Source: Vesta saturnalis (taxonomy: Eukaryota > Arthropoda > Insecta > Coleoptera > Lampyridae). Taken from it: a DNA stretch of 64,000 nucleotides. Positions 21,567 through 32,813 of this stretch are shown piece by piece (position 1 is the first letter of the stretch; the number at the start of each line of letters is the position of its first letter). The stretch lies in the NCBI GenBank assembly GCA_036346205.1, contig JARFJB010001662.1:533501-597500 (forward strand), written 5' to 3'. Both the position numbers and the translations under genes were made by a program. Under the pieces are notes generated by a model that did not search any database, was not told where the DNA came from, and worked only from the letters and a program-made list of their open reading frames with translations.

Positions 21567-21905
21567 TTATAGTCCCACGAAAGTATTAACTAAAGGATTG
21601 ATTGAAGCATCCTGAGTATCCACGTAGACACTAGCAAAGTAACTTGCAAATGCATTCGTAACCTGTTCTGGTATAGTAAAAACAGAGTCACCATTCTTAA
21701 AAACCGAAGAACTGCTGGCAGATTTCTTTTCCTTTAAATAAGGCCAAAAAACCTTGGGGTTTGATTTCAAGTAATCTTGTGTTCTACTAATATAATTTTT
21801 GAGATCAGCTGCGTTTAGAATGGGCACGGACGCGGTTAAAATGAAGTTTAACAAGCTTATTTCGAACAAACTTTTCATAATAGCATTAATTTAACTTAAT
21901 TAAGT
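21567..21905 (-). pseudogene. CR1-like LINE endonuclease-RT linker fragment
   Basis: The 103-codon minus-strand frame contains NPKVFWPYLKEKKSASSS and VFTIPEQVTNAFASYFASVY, the standard linker between endonuclease and RT of CR1/Jockey-group LINEs (FWxxLK, then xxxIANxFxxFFxSVY). It is bounded on the right by the BEL target duplication (21910-21914) and on the left by the A-tail of the plus-strand LINE. Confidence 0.75.
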
Positions 21906-21914
21906 TTGTGGTAT

Positions 21915-22225
21915 TGTTAAGAAAGACTTGTTGGTATTAATTAAAAAATCTGTCTTCACCAATTTTATTTTTGTTGAAGGACCAGGTTACAGACAGAGAC
22001 TCTTCCTTCGATAGTATAGGTCGCCAGTTATATTGTCTTTATTAATTGATTAATATTGATTTAATTAATTATTACACAAAAAAGAATCTTTTTATGTCTC
22101 TTTCATATATTTTTTTTATTCAACTTAACTTTATTTTTTAGCAACAACTTCTCTATTAGCAACAACATTCATTTTTTTCTACAGCCTTATTTCTATTTTA
22201 AAATATATTATTCTATTTTTTAACA
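21915..22225 (-). repeat. 3' LTR of the BEL element
   Basis: It starts TGTTAAGAAAGACTTG and ends TTTTTTAACA. It is the same as 26639-26950 apart from a missing C (GTCTTTATTAATTG against GTCTTTCATTAATTG) and ATTTTTTAGC against ATTTGTTAGC. It lies next to the end of the pol frame (22418) with a roughly 190-bp non-coding spacer. Confidence 0.92.
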
Positions 22226-22417
22226 TACTCCTGAGGGCAAACAAGAAAATCTTTAGTAATTTAACATTTATTTCAGAAGTGTGTTAAAATCACATGATGT
22301 TATATTAAACTAATTTTACAGTTGCTATTACTAAGTATACCTTTTTTGAACAGCCGATTAACAAAATAAAACTTAAAAACAAATAATTAAACAATAGTAA
22401 TTTCGAACGTAATCAAA

Positions 22418-23713
22418 CTAATCTGTATTTTCATCATTATATGGCAATACAGCAATTTTTGTGACACTGCGTAAAAAATTACCAAAAGCAGTCTTTACTT
22501 CTACAACTCTAGCCTTGTCGTCTTTTCCTGGACATACTTTAACAATTCTGGCTAAATCAATTTCTTCACTAGAATGTGATTCAATATTTTTGTCCAATAA
22601 AAATTTTGGACCATTCCACCACAAATCATTTGTAACGATTAAGTGAGGTTTTATTCCTCGTGAAATCAAATCACTTGGGTTTAAATGAGTTTCAATATAA
22701 TTCCATTTAAATGGTCTACTTAACTCAAGAATTTTTGAAACCCTATTAGCTACATAAGTGTTAAACTTAAATATAGACGATTTAAGCCAACATAAAACTA
22801 CTTTTGAATCTGTAAATAAGAAAATATTTAAAGTATATGTTGAGAATAATGAAACAATTTTTTTCATTAGCTTTGATAGGAGCAAAGCGCTGTTTAGTTC
22901 AGCTCTTGGTATTGTAAGTTTTTCATTCAAAGGGGAAATTCTGGATTTTGAGCAAATTAGTTTAGTTGAAACTTTACCATCATAAGTAGTTACTTTAGAA
23001 TAAATGGAGCAACCATACGCAATGTTAGAGGCATCACAAAACCTAAACAATTCTATGGATTTTGTAACGCTAAAATTAAAATCACGCTTAATCTCAATAG
23101 GTGGCAATTTATTTAGTCTTTTAACAAATTCTACCCACATTTCATTTAGCTCAGATGGCAATTTTTCGTCCCACGAAATTTTAGCTGTCCAAATTTTCTG
23201 CATAATTACCTTTGCTCTAGTTATAACAGGACCCAAAAACCCCATAGGATCAAAAATTTTTGCAATAAAACTAAGAACCTTGCGTTTTGTAAAAAATTCG
23301 TTCACATTAACATTTGCAGGGCACTTTATTATGTAAGGATCCTTCAAGACATCGTAAGTTAATCCCAAGGTTTTTATGTAATTTTCATTTTCACGTTGTA
23401 AATTAATTTCCTCAAAGTATCTGCTTTCGTTGGGAATATTTACAAAAAGTGAATCATGATTTGAAATCCATTTGTGCAATTGAAAATTACCTAATCTAAG
23501 CAATTCTATTAGTTGTGACTGAAGCAGTTTAGCTTCATCTAAATTGTTAGAACCACAAAGAATGTCATCGACATAAGAATTATTTATTATAGCATTTGAG
23601 GCTAATGGATATTGGCTTTCATATATTTTAGCTAACTCAATTAAACATCTCACTGCTATATAAGCTGATGATTTTAAACCCCAAGTAACTGTTTGAAGTT
23701 GTAAACATTGCAA
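22418..23713 (-). pseudogene. BEL RT-RNase H joined in frame to the integrase tail (integrase core deleted)
   Basis: The 431-codon frame starts in the RT palm (LQTVTWGLKSSAYIAVR, then NSYVDDILCGS with the YVDD box, residues about 47-57). It continues through the thumb (FDPMGFLGPVITRAK) and RNase H (FRFCDASNIAYG, IPRAELNSALLL, LFTDSKVVLCWLKSS). At LISRGIKPHLIV-WWNGPKFLL it jumps directly to ARIVKVCPGKDDKARVVEVK, the BEL integrase C-terminal domain. The zinc-binding domain and DDE core (normally about 350-400 residues) are absent, yet the frame stays open through the junction to a natural stop. A frameshift near 23700 separates it from the upstream frame. Confidence 0.85.
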
Positions 23714-25092
23714 TTCACTATCCTTGTCCTCTCTCCAAAGGATATTCTGTAAACATTTTGTTTATCATTAATAAGGATTTTTCTATACATTTGTTTAATG
23801 TCAGTTATCATTACGTACTTGTACATTCTGAACGATATTAAAATGTCAAAAAGGTCTTTTTGGATAACTGGACCGTTTAGTAATACGTCATTTAAAGATC
23901 GCTTAAGATCTGTTTTTAACCCACCATCAAAAACTACTCGTATTTTTGTTGTCCTTTTATCATTTTTGATAACTGGATGATGAGCTAAAAAATAAGCACT
24001 AGAATCCAATCTGTGTTTATATATATTGAAATCAACAATTTTTGCATCACCTGATTCTAAGTAGTCATTTATAAATTTTTTGTATTCTAAAAAAAGTAAT
24101 TCATCTTGGTGCAACCGTTTTTCCAATAAAAAAAATCTATTGGACGCCTTTAAATATGAATTACCAAGCTGAATATTAGTAATGTCTTGTTTTAGCGGAA
24201 GATCTACTTGAAAACGATTATTTACAAGAATTAAAGATTTATTAAATACTTCTTCACAATAATCATTTTCTGATGTTCGCTCATAAAATAATTCTGGAAC
24301 CTTTTCAGTTTGCCAAAAATTACTCATTAGTTTTTCTAATTTATAGGTACTGTTACAGGAAGAAACCATTGAAGAAAATGAAAGAATTGATGAAGTTTCT
24401 TTATTGCTATTCAAATCCTGTATATTACCTATTGCTACATAACCAAACTTAGTGTTTATTAATTTACCTTCACTACTTGGTATTTGTAGAAAACCTGATT
24501 GCAGTACAGATGCAAAAATTTCAGCACCCAACAGTATTGAAATTTTATCAGGTATGTTAAAATTTGGATCGCCTAAAGGTAACTTGTCAGGCAATTTTAT
24601 ATCTTGCTTGTTAAAATAAAATGTCGGTAACTTATTAGTAATTGTAGGAATAATTACACAAGTAACATTAATGCTAAAATTCATAACACAAGAAAACAAT
24701 TTCACTTTAACAGACGAATTGAATGTAGTTTTAATTTTACCAATTCCAACAATATTTACATCATTTTTGAAAGCATCAATATGTAACCTTTCATACAATT
24801 CTTTAGTGATAAACGATGTTTGTGACGCTGAGTCTAGTAAAGCGTTTACTATAAAAGGCATACCTTTAGAATTATAAATTTTAATTTTAACTACTGGCAA
24901 TAATACACTTTTTGTTGTATTCGTTGTGTGAAGAGTTGTTTGTTCATTGAAAGATTCTTCATGTGTGGTGATTGGTGTACATGGGTCATTATCATGTAGT
25001 AAATTGTTATGTGCTTCAGAACAGTGCTTATATTTATAGTTATTAATAAATTTGCATTCATGTATGCTATGAGTTTTAAACATAATGTACAT
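23674..25092 (-). pseudogene. BEL protease and RT N-terminal half
   Basis: The 472-codon frame starts in the gag zinc cluster (HSIHECKFINNYKYKHC, then H near NNLLHD). The protease active site is in FIVNALLDSASQTSFIT (DSAS, residues about 80-95), followed by the Pao protease core with SILLGAEIFASVLQ. The RT entry comes next (YFLAHHPVIK, TTKIRVVFDGG, SLNDVLLNGP) and YVMITDIKQMYRKI with the first RT Asp. The frame ends at about 23674 and pol continues in the frame ending at 22418. Confidence 0.85.
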
Positions 25093-25131
25093 AGTGCATT
25101 ATTTTAACAAAATTAATTCTCTCTTTTACTT

Positions 25132-26214
25132 TTAATAATTTGAATTTTCTACATTGAAAAATTTGATGACCACCTTTAGAACAAAACTACAGTTATTATT
25201 ATTATTAGTAGTAATATTTGTCACGAATTTTCTTTTGTTTTCATTAAAGTTACTGTCAATTGAATTTAAAATATTTGACGCTTCAAAAGCTACAGCTCTG
25301 TCCTCAATGAATTTTAAAACCTTATCCATTGAAGGTATTTCTTTAGAACATTTCTCCAACTGAAATGCTTGCCTAGTATTACTATCCAATTTCCTTAAAA
25401 ATATGTGAGCTAATATGACACTCCACTCAGAAACAGGTTGGTTTAAGTTTTCAAGTGCACCGATTAACTGTTTAGCGTGTTTAATAAAATCTCTTAATTG
25501 TTGTGAACTACCTTTTGTAACTGCAGGCAAATCAATTAAAGAATAAATGTATTGAGCAGTAAGAATTGAATCGTCATCGAAACGTTCATTTAACATTCTT
25601 AAAGCTTTATCATAGCTATCATCAATTAAGGGAAGTTTATCTATTAATGTTCTTGCATCTCCTTTGAGATATTTTAATAAATAAAATAATTTTTGCACCT
25701 TTGATAACTTGACATTTTTATCAATGATTGCCGTAAATAAGGATATAAACGCTTTAAATTCTGTTATGTTATTCCCCGAAAAAGTAGGTATTTCTAAATT
25801 AGGAAGTTTGACTGAAGGATTTAAATCACAAATATTTACGTTAGAACTATTTGCTCCTTCATTTGACATATCACCTAAGGAGGAATTGACTTGCTTTTTG
25901 TTAAACCTATTTACAAACTCATTGATTTTTACAAGAGTGTCACAATAAATATTTAAAATTTCATTGTAATTATCTTCATCAGTTTCATTACGTGCACAGA
26001 TGTCATAACTGACATCTTGATAACTCTTAAATTCAGAAATTAGTAATTCTTTTCGAACAATTAATGGTTCTATACTACTGATTTCTTCATCTGAAGAAAT
26101 AAAATTTTTTACAAATTGTTCAAAGCTTAAAATATTATTTCTAATTATTTTTTTAGATGCTTTGAGTTTCTTTAAATCTTTCATTTTAAATTGATTAACA
26201 ATACAGAAACTCAA
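25132..26214 (-). CDS. BEL/Pao gag, open but shifted before the zinc cluster
   Basis: This 360-codon frame begins at an ATG 403 bp inside the 5' LTR edge and is largely helical. It contains the BEL gag core (LPNLEIPTFSGNNITEFKAF, then KLFYLLKYLKGDARTLID and the RQAFQLEKCSKEIPSMDKVLKFIE block), which forms the virus-like particle shell. It stops at 25132, and the Cys/His cluster continues in the next frame after about 40 bp, so a frameshift cut gag before its RNA-binding end. Apart from that, gag is intact over 1.08 kb. Confidence 0.8.
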   Translation of the reverse strand: MSFCIVNQFKMKDLKKLKASKKIIRNNILSFEQFVKNFISSDEEISSIEPLIVRKELLISEFKSYQDVSYDICARNETDEDNYNEILNIYCDTLVKINEFVNRFNKKQVNSSLGDMSNEGANSSNVNICDLNPSVKLPNLEIPTFSGNNITEFKAFISLFTAIIDKNVKLSKVQKLFYLLKYLKGDARTLIDKLPLIDDSYDKALRMLNERFDDDSILTAQYIYSLIDLPAVTKGSSQQLRDFIKHAKQLIGALENLNQPVSEWSVILAHIFLRKLDSNTRQAFQLEKCSKEIPSMDKVLKFIEDRAVAFEASNILNSIDSNFNENKRKFVTNITTNNNNNCSFVLKVVIKFFNVENSNY

Positions 26215-26616
26215 AACAAATTTACAAGGTTACTGCTAGGTACTTATATGAAAAAATTACCACTTCGTTCCGTTTATTCTTTTGTACCTTCGTATTCTTA
26301 GTTTAATGGAATGATGTCCTTTGGATTTCCTCTTGATCCAATTTTTTCTTGTTTTAATTTAGTGGAATGATTTTAGATTGCTTCTTGTTAGAATTTATTT
26401 GGCTTTAAAAAATTCCAAAACCATCCTCTTCAATTTATTTTCTTGTTTTATCGCTTCAGATTTAACTTATTTTAAATTATACTTTGTAAGTAATCTGGGA
26501 GCAAATAATTAGAACCTTCGTATTTTCAGAATTTGACTTAACGTGTATTATTTGACAAATGTCAGTTACACTTATTTTGATTCTGAAAAATTAAATATTC
26601 TATTTTTCTTTGATCC

Positions 26617-26631
26617 GGTTCGAACGTACCA
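26617..26631 (-). promoter_or_regulatory. BEL primer-binding site
   Basis: GGTTCGAACGTACCA on the plus strand ends in CCA and looks like the 3' end of a tRNA (T-loop GTTCGAA plus CCA). Read on the minus strand it starts TGGTACG, seven bases after the 5' LTR edge at 26639. Such a complement to a tRNA 3' end beside the LTR is the site where reverse transcription is primed. The tRNA identity was not determined. Confidence 0.75.
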
Positions 26632-26638
26632 AATTTTA

Positions 26639-26950
26639 TGTTAAGAAAGACTTGTTGGTATTAATTAAAAAATCTGTCTTCACCAATTTTATTTTTGTTG
26701 AAGGACCAGGTTACAGACAGAGACTCTTCCTTCGATAGTATAGGTCGCCAGTTATATTGTCTTTCATTAATTGATTAATATTGATTTAATTAATTATTAC
26801 ACAAAAAAGAATCTTTTTATGTCTCTTTCATATATTTTTTTTATTCAACTTAACTTTATTTGTTAGCAACAACTTCTCTATTAGCAACAACATTCATTTT
26901 TTTCTACAGCCTTATTTCTATTTTAAAATATATTATTCTATTTTTTAACA
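26639..26950 (-). repeat. 5' LTR of the BEL element
   Basis: This is the right-hand copy of the 311/312-bp LTR (TGTTAAG...TTTAACA), followed by the target duplication GGTAT. On the minus strand it precedes the primer-binding site and gag, so it would carry the promoter. Confidence 0.92.
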
Positions 26951-26955
26951 GGTAT

Positions 26956-27843
26956 GTTTACTAAACCAGGAAGGATAAGAGTTCTTTTCGTAGTGACATT
27001 TCGGAACATAATTATTGAAGAAATTAATTAAAATATGTGGCTAAATCAGGACAATCTTAACTTTTGATGCTGGAGTAGTCGAATTCAGAAATCGCATTAT
27101 AGAGCAGCCGTAAATCACATTTACGAAGATTAAACTTAAAATGAGGTTGGCTCATTGTAAGTTTAGATTTATTTATATTACAATGGATTTCTATAGCAGA
27201 ATGATGCCGGTCTTCGTATATAAGCGGATGAGTAGATTTAACAACTTGTGGCTCTAACACGGATACATTATTTACAAAAACTAAATCCAGTATAACGTAA
27301 TTAAAATTTCTGATGTTATTTATTTAACAATGACATGAAATTTAGCAATAACTTTTTATTTGAACTACAATTAGTATCATTATGTAATTCCGGAACATTG
27401 AAATCACCAATTAAAACAACTTTGCAGTCAAGGATCTGCAAAAATGATTTTAAGGCCGTTATTGCTAAACTGAATTTTAATCGACTAGTAGTCGAAGGAG
27501 GAATATAGATTCAGTGGTAATGATTGATTAATATCGACACCGCTAAGAAATCAACCTCGAGAGGCAAATTATTTAACAAATTAATTAGCACACTTAGATC
27601 ATACACACGATAAAGCGACTTAACTGCTATTAAAATAATTCTATCTTTCCTAAATACAAGGTAATTACTGCAAAGTAACTCTGCATCATGAATGTCATCT
27701 TTTAACTGCGTTTCAAACAAGACAATGAAGTCATAAGTATGCAAACACGACGATTTATAAAGTTCCGTAATTTTTGTGTTCAACCCTCGAACATTTTGAT
27801 AATAAATCGAGAAAAAATTGTTAGGTACTGTTCGAGAATTCAA
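26956..27843 (-). pseudogene. CR1-like LINE apurinic endonuclease domain relic
   Basis: The minus strand at 27843-27511 starts with SIYYQNVRGLNTK, the N-terminal motif of LINE APE endonucleases (with the catalytic Asn), followed by DFIVLFETQLKDDI, where the catalytic Glu of the usual SET/TET motif is in FETQL. 27260-27057 carries the C-terminal part, and YPSWFSK stands just before the BEL insertion at 26955. Stops occur between the two frames. Confidence 0.7.
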
Positions 27844-27975
27844 CCGATGTTAAGAAATAATTGTTGGAAGTGGGTTTTGAGAGTTTAAAGATTCATTGGG
27901 GATGCATGACTCAGTACTAGTGGTCAGCTACATGATTCAGTGATAATGGACACATTATCACTTCGTTTTATACTA

Positions 27976-28905
27976 CTACCCGGTACATTTACAATTAATA
28001 ATTACTAAATTCGAGCTTTGTGACCGCTGATTTAGTACAATGTCCTTGAAACAGATACAGATTTTGTATTTACCAGTCGGTTTAAGATGCAGAACATGTT
28101 TTGTATAATCATTACGCGTAAGAATTGAATTTACATTTAAAAAATGTATGCTTTTGTATTTTTCTTTATACCATCTAACTGCATTAAATATTTTAACATT
28201 AACATTATAAATAATTTGATTTAGATGCGGTTTATCAAATCTGTAAGGTATAGCCGAGACCATCGATTGAGCTATCGATGGTCTCCGTATAGCTCATAAT
28301 CACAAGTTTGTGAATTTGGCAATCGTGGAGCTCTTGTGTAACTGTTCATATTTAATTGTATCATTAGGAGTATCAATGTTATTTGTATCAGCCAAACACA
28401 AAACATAATCATTACTATTAAATGACAAAATTTTGGTAAATATATTTTCAATTACGTGATCAAATAGTGCGTTGGCGTAAAAAAAGATTCAACTTCGAAT
28501 TTATCATAATCCTTAATAAATACGCAAAATCTCTACCATAACTATTAGCTAAAATTAACATCTTACGTTTGGAGCCACATCATTATTAAATGCAGCTATA
28601 TTGTGTTTGCTTTGGGAATTGATAATCATCTTAATACTGAAACAATCTTGATTGAGCGGCTACACAGTACTGTTCTTAGTTGTACTAATGATACCTTGAA
28701 TGTTACTTACTGAAGAAATATTTTCCGTGGTTTGTGAGTTTTGCAAGGTAATTTTGTCCTTGGTATTACAGGTTTCTTGTTGTTCTAATCCATTTTTAAT
28801 ACGATTGCAATTTAATCGGGTCTTAAGCAGTTTGATTCTTTTGGTAAGCTTACCAACCAGAAGCTCTAATTGCTGCTCCCGTTTTACGACTAATTTCGGA
28901 TACAT
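27976..28905 (-). pseudogene. CR1-like LINE ORF1 (coiled coil plus SGNH-type esterase)
   Basis: 28905-28660 has a Leu/Lys-rich coiled-coil start (EQQLELLVGKLTKRIKLLK). After a gap with stops, about 28560-28330 reads an SGNH-like entry (ANSYGRDF), and 28263-27976 holds VSAIPYRFDKPHLNQIIYN..VN and HVLHLKPTGK, the typical C-terminal half of the esterase domain of CR1-type ORF1 proteins (IPYR; HLNxxGK). The ORF1 protein is thought to bind RNA and membranes. Here it is broken in at least two places. Confidence 0.65.
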
Positions 28906-28984
28906 TTTCTAAATCAGGTTAAAATCCTCAATTAAAGGAAATTAAATAAAATTGGTATATTAATTCATTTATTATAATATATTT

Positions 28985-30100
28985 AAACTATCCTTTACTT
29001 TCAATATTAAAAATCAGAATGTTTTGTTTTGTCACAGTTTGGACAGTTTTCATTGCACTTGTAACAAATACTGTATTTGATCCATTTTCATGGCCATCGA
29101 AAAAGAGACAGTCTGTATCACCATTATTATCTTGAAAATTACAGTCCATAACTAAATCGCCATCCAACACAATGTCGCCAGAACTGCAGGCGTCGCTTTC
29201 TTCGACGGTTTGTTTTCTTGACTTCTAACGTATTTTTATTTTGAATTATTTTATTTTTAAGCCTTTCTTTTCTCTCTTTTTTCTCAAATTATCTTCTCAG
29301 TTCTTCTGGTAGGGTGTGCCCGTTATAACACAAGTGGAACCTTGGCCAGATTGGCTCGCATTAGCAAATTTTGAAACTCCACTGCAAGAAAGCGTTTTTT
29401 TTCTTGAGTAGACCCTGCCGTAACATGTTCCTTAGTCACTTTCGGATGAGGTGATGCCCTCTAATTAATCCGTTTTGGGAGGATTTATGTTTATTGAAAT
29501 ATAAAATTCCTTCGTTTGAGAGAAGCAATGGCAGATATTGCGACACTTTTCTGAAAGGCAGGGAATATAAGTTTTGCAGTTTGGTAGGTGGTCATGAACG
29601 ACCAGGATTATGCTCTAACCAGATCTCAATCTGCTGAGAGTAATAAGTCTTAAATGGCGTTATATTTTTCGGGGGAAAACTAATACAGAGGGTCCAAATT
29701 CTCCAGCAACATTACAAATAACCATGGGAACCAATGCAACATTTTCCGTGCAGTAAAAGCATCAACTTGTTTGTTCTATAATTAATTCTTTCCATAGCTA
29801 GTTCAAGTACGTTGGAAAGCTTATTCAAAGCCTCTACCGTCAGTTCATTTATTCTTGCTTTTAATGTGCACTAAGGTTTTCGAAGAGACAATTCGGAATG
29901 ACGAACCAAAAATCACTTGATTCAGCACACCCTTCGACAATAAAAATTGCTGGGAAATTCCTTTTGTTAGATCAATTTGTTAAGCCTGGAAAGTAATATG
30001 TCCCTAGTAAGCGTTTATCTATTTCTAAACTATACGAAATCAAATTGGTTTTAAGTTCTTACGGTAGAGTTGATTTTCTTCTGGAAATTTGTTCATCTGG
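28985..30100 (-). pseudogene. pogo/Tigger-like DDE transposase relic
   Basis: Scattered minus-strand pieces look like a pogo-type transposase. At about 29730-29650 ICNVAGEFGPSVLVFPRK matches the region after the first catalytic Asp (usually CNxxGxxxPPxxVFPRK). A Lys/Arg-rich piece lies at about 29280-29200, and 29170-28990 is acidic with Cys/His residues like the C-terminal tail. Upstream of 29750 only shreds remain. Frames change often. The family call rests mainly on the VFPRK block. Confidence 0.45.
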
Positions 30101-30549
30101 TCGTTTGTTAACCAAAATAAAAAATAAGTGTTAAAATGCTTTCAATTTTACGACAATGTAAACTTTCACCAATATTACTAATTACATAATTAAAATACTT
30201 AACCTTTTTTGGTGTTTAATAGTGTATTTTTGTATATATGTTCTACATGAATCTATTCGTTTCAACACTTACAGTTATCGTCCTCATTAGTGGTAAAATC
30301 TTTTAGAATTGTTTGAGACGTTGAAACAAATTTATGAAATATGAAAAAGTGAAAACACAAACATAAGCCAGCTATTAATATAACAGTTTGATGAACCCCA
30401 ACTATAAAATACAATTTTAGTAAAGAATAACTAGATCCTTAATAAACTAAATATTGCTAAACTGCCTTGAAGTTACACCTATCTAACGGTCGAAGGATAA
30501 CAGTGAAAAAGTCATAATCAAAGAGCAAATTTAACAAAATTTAATCAAA
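30101..30549. other. Non-coding AT-rich DNA
   Basis: No gene, repeat or structural signal was recognised. The stretch ends where the Polinton palindrome begins (30550). Confidence 0.3.
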
Positions 30550-30605
30550 TTGATGGTCATCTTCAACCCTAATTAAGGTCCTTTTGGTTAGGGCTGTATT
30601 TACGT

Positions 30606-30716
30606 ATTGAGCCTGGGCTTGGGTTTGGTCTTGGACTTGGGGTCTGGTTTCGGACTTAGGGTTTGGTTCTGGGCTTGGGGTTGGTCCTGGCTTTGGGGTT
30701 GGTCCTGGCTTTGGTT
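30606..30716. repeat. Minisatellite (GGTTTGG/GGCTTGGG type), left
   Basis: Degenerate tandem units of about 12-18 bp such as GGGCTTGGGGTTGGTCCTGG. It is the inverted equivalent of the repeat at 36530-36646 and lies in the same place in the other arm. Confidence 0.7.
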
Positions 30717-30908
30717 AGGGCTATTTTTGATGGTTACCTTCAACCCCAATTAAGGTCCTTTTGGCTGTATTAAGAGCGGTCCAGCCCCTGGAGTTTAGGC
30801 AATTGCGTTTGTATACATTGCTGGATATTGCATAATTATCCTAATAAGATATTATTATTATTATTAAAATTATCGGTCCTATTGTTTATTGTTTATCTGT
30901 TATATTAT

Positions 30909-32644
30909 TTATACCTTATACCCAAATGGAAGAATATCAAAGTTTTCAATTATCCGTCGCTTAGAGTAACTTATTCTATATTGTTTGGATTCAGGTCTAC
31001 TTAATACATTGTAGCACCTGTCTCTAACTATTTTTCTACCATTATATACAAAAATGGAGTCTTTACTATTACTAAGCACCGTATCCTTCATCGAATTAAA
31101 GTTTATAACACGAGAGTCTTTGTAGTTTAAGGTAATACCTTTCACTTTACGCACGGATTTAATTGTTTGATCACGGGTTGAAAACACATTATAACTGTAG
31201 TTTTCGGTCCTGCACTAATAAATTCGGTAATATAATTTCCTTCACCGTACGTCTCCAGCTCGTCGGTCATCTGGCCAAGGAAATTTCCGCAAGTTGGATT
31301 CCAGTCGTCGGGTTTACCCACAAATATGACACTGTCTGTATCGTAATACAGAACACGACGATCTAGTTTCTCCAGGTAACTATATAATTCTAAACGCGCA
31401 TGACCTGTCGTGTAAGCGGCTATGGATACATTAATAGTTTTTTGTGAATCACCTTCAGGTCTATCCCAATTTACCATGACTACATTATCATTAATAGGTA
31501 TTATGGATTGTACCTGAACCAATGGATCGGTAAACAATTTAAAAAGTCCTTTGGTTCAGATACAATGCTGCACTGGCTTAAATTTTCGCGTTGACCAAAG
31601 TTACCCCAAAAATAATTTAACATCAGCTTGGCGAAGTACCTTAAACCGGGATTTTGTTAATATTATAAGCGTCCAGTTCAATTCCCTCTTTCTCGTAATA
31701 TTCAGTTACGTAACTCAATTTCGAGGCTTCCGACGTGTAATGGCTAGGCCATCCTGAACATTCCTGCTTGAGTTTCAGGAAATTATCAAGGTAACCGCTA
31801 AATAACCCACCCTGTCTCGCCGCTTTGTCATATGTGGTTACCTCATACACCCAAACTTCAAAAATATTTAAAACTTTATAGTTTTTAGAGATAGCATTAC
31901 GCAGCTCGCCAGCTACAAACGTTCCAACGAAACTACGCTTGGTCTCACTATGCTCACATTCCCCTTGATTTAACTCTGCACCGCAGGTCCTACATAACAA
32001 AATCAACTTGCCGTGCATTTTTAGATTTAAAACGTGGTGATAGAGAATAGAGGGTGGTAGTACTCGACATTTAACTAAACCCTCCACTGTGTCCAGTGAA
32101 ATGCTCTTACAATCTAAACTTACATGAATTTTCGGATGACCTACATGATATTTACAATATTTATTTCTATAAGGGTATAACGACCACACGTCATAATACA
32201 TGATTTTCTCGTTAATACCGTCACATTCGTGATAAAGCTTGCCAGCGTTAGTGCGACCACCGTAAAACGCATCTCGTGGATTTAAAGGTTCGTCATCTTG
32301 ATTACCTAAATTCTGAATAAACACCCTCAATTCATCATCTGCAAGTATTAATCTTTAAAATCACATTCACGCATCTCAACTAGATTATACCCGCGCTCGC
32401 GTAGAAACTGGGACCGCGCCACCGTGTTTTCGTTTTGGGCGAGCATGGAAGTATTTACACCTAGCTTAGGATCAATGTTGGCTTGATTGGGGAAACATTC
32501 CTCGCAACTGTGCCAATAGTACCCCTGAAATTCGTAAACCGTGTCTGATTCAGCGCAATACCCGTCGGCCTTAACAACTTCAGGTGTTCTAAACTCGCGA
32601 GCTTTCCCTGCGTGCTGTATTCTCACTTGTTGCGAATGTTCCAT
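30909..32644 (-). pseudogene. Polinton DNA polymerase B C-terminal copy, left arm
   Basis: Minus-strand frames 32644-32348, 32330-31641, 31537-31142 and 31187-30909 match the right-arm gene piece by piece. Motif A is altered to DVWSLYPYRNK (Cys to Trp and Val to Arg relative to the right arm's DVCSLYPYVNK). Motif C YYDTDSVIF is kept. In the first frame the zinc-like HGCEEC is HSCEEC. Frame breaks fall at about 32340, 31640 and 31160. It is a dead duplicate lacking exonuclease and N-terminal parts. Confidence 0.8.
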
Positions 32645-32813
32645 CCAACGTAACCATTTTATTGCGACTTTTGATTGGTTGTCGGTACGTCCATAACCGC
32701 CTTTCGGAATGAGTCCTATTGTGTTTTCTTTGAGGAAAAGGCTATTACACGCACTAGCAATAGTGGTAGCCTCCTCAAACGGATCTACTTTATTTAAAAG
32801 GTAATTCAGAGCA

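Larger units (their letters stand above)
21910..26955 (-). mobile_element. BEL/Pao retrotransposon with two LTRs and GGTAT target duplication
   Basis: Near-identical LTRs (21915-22225 and 26639-26950, TG...CA ends) flank gag-pol on the minus strand. GGTAT stands directly outside both LTRs (21910-21914, 26951-26955), a 5-bp duplication as usual for BEL/Pao. By eye the LTRs differ by one 1-nt indel and one substitution, so the insertion is recent. The coding part has frameshifts and an internal deletion that removes the zinc-binding and catalytic regions of integrase. Confidence 0.92.
18240..28915 (-). mobile_element. CR1-like (Jockey-group) LINE split by two insertions
   Basis: Minus-strand pieces fall in the order of one LINE: ORF1 with coiled coil and SGNH-type esterase (28905-27976), endonuclease (27843-26956), endonuclease-RT linker (21905-21567), RT (19072-18240). 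They are interrupted at 26955/21910 by a BEL element with GGTAT target duplication, and at about 21510/19073 by a plus-strand LINE with poly(A). The text on both sides of the BEL insertion continues the same LINE region: PSWFSK just before it, and the linker with NPKVFWPYLKEKK just after it. Confidence 0.75.
30550..32791 (-). repeat. Left arm of the Polinton palindrome
   Basis: Its sequence is the reverse complement of 36706-34366. It holds a minus-strand copy of the polymerase C-terminal two thirds, the AT-rich 3' flank and the GGTT-rich minisatellite (30606-30716). It has no N-terminus of its own, because the coding sense ends at the loop. Confidence 0.8.
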
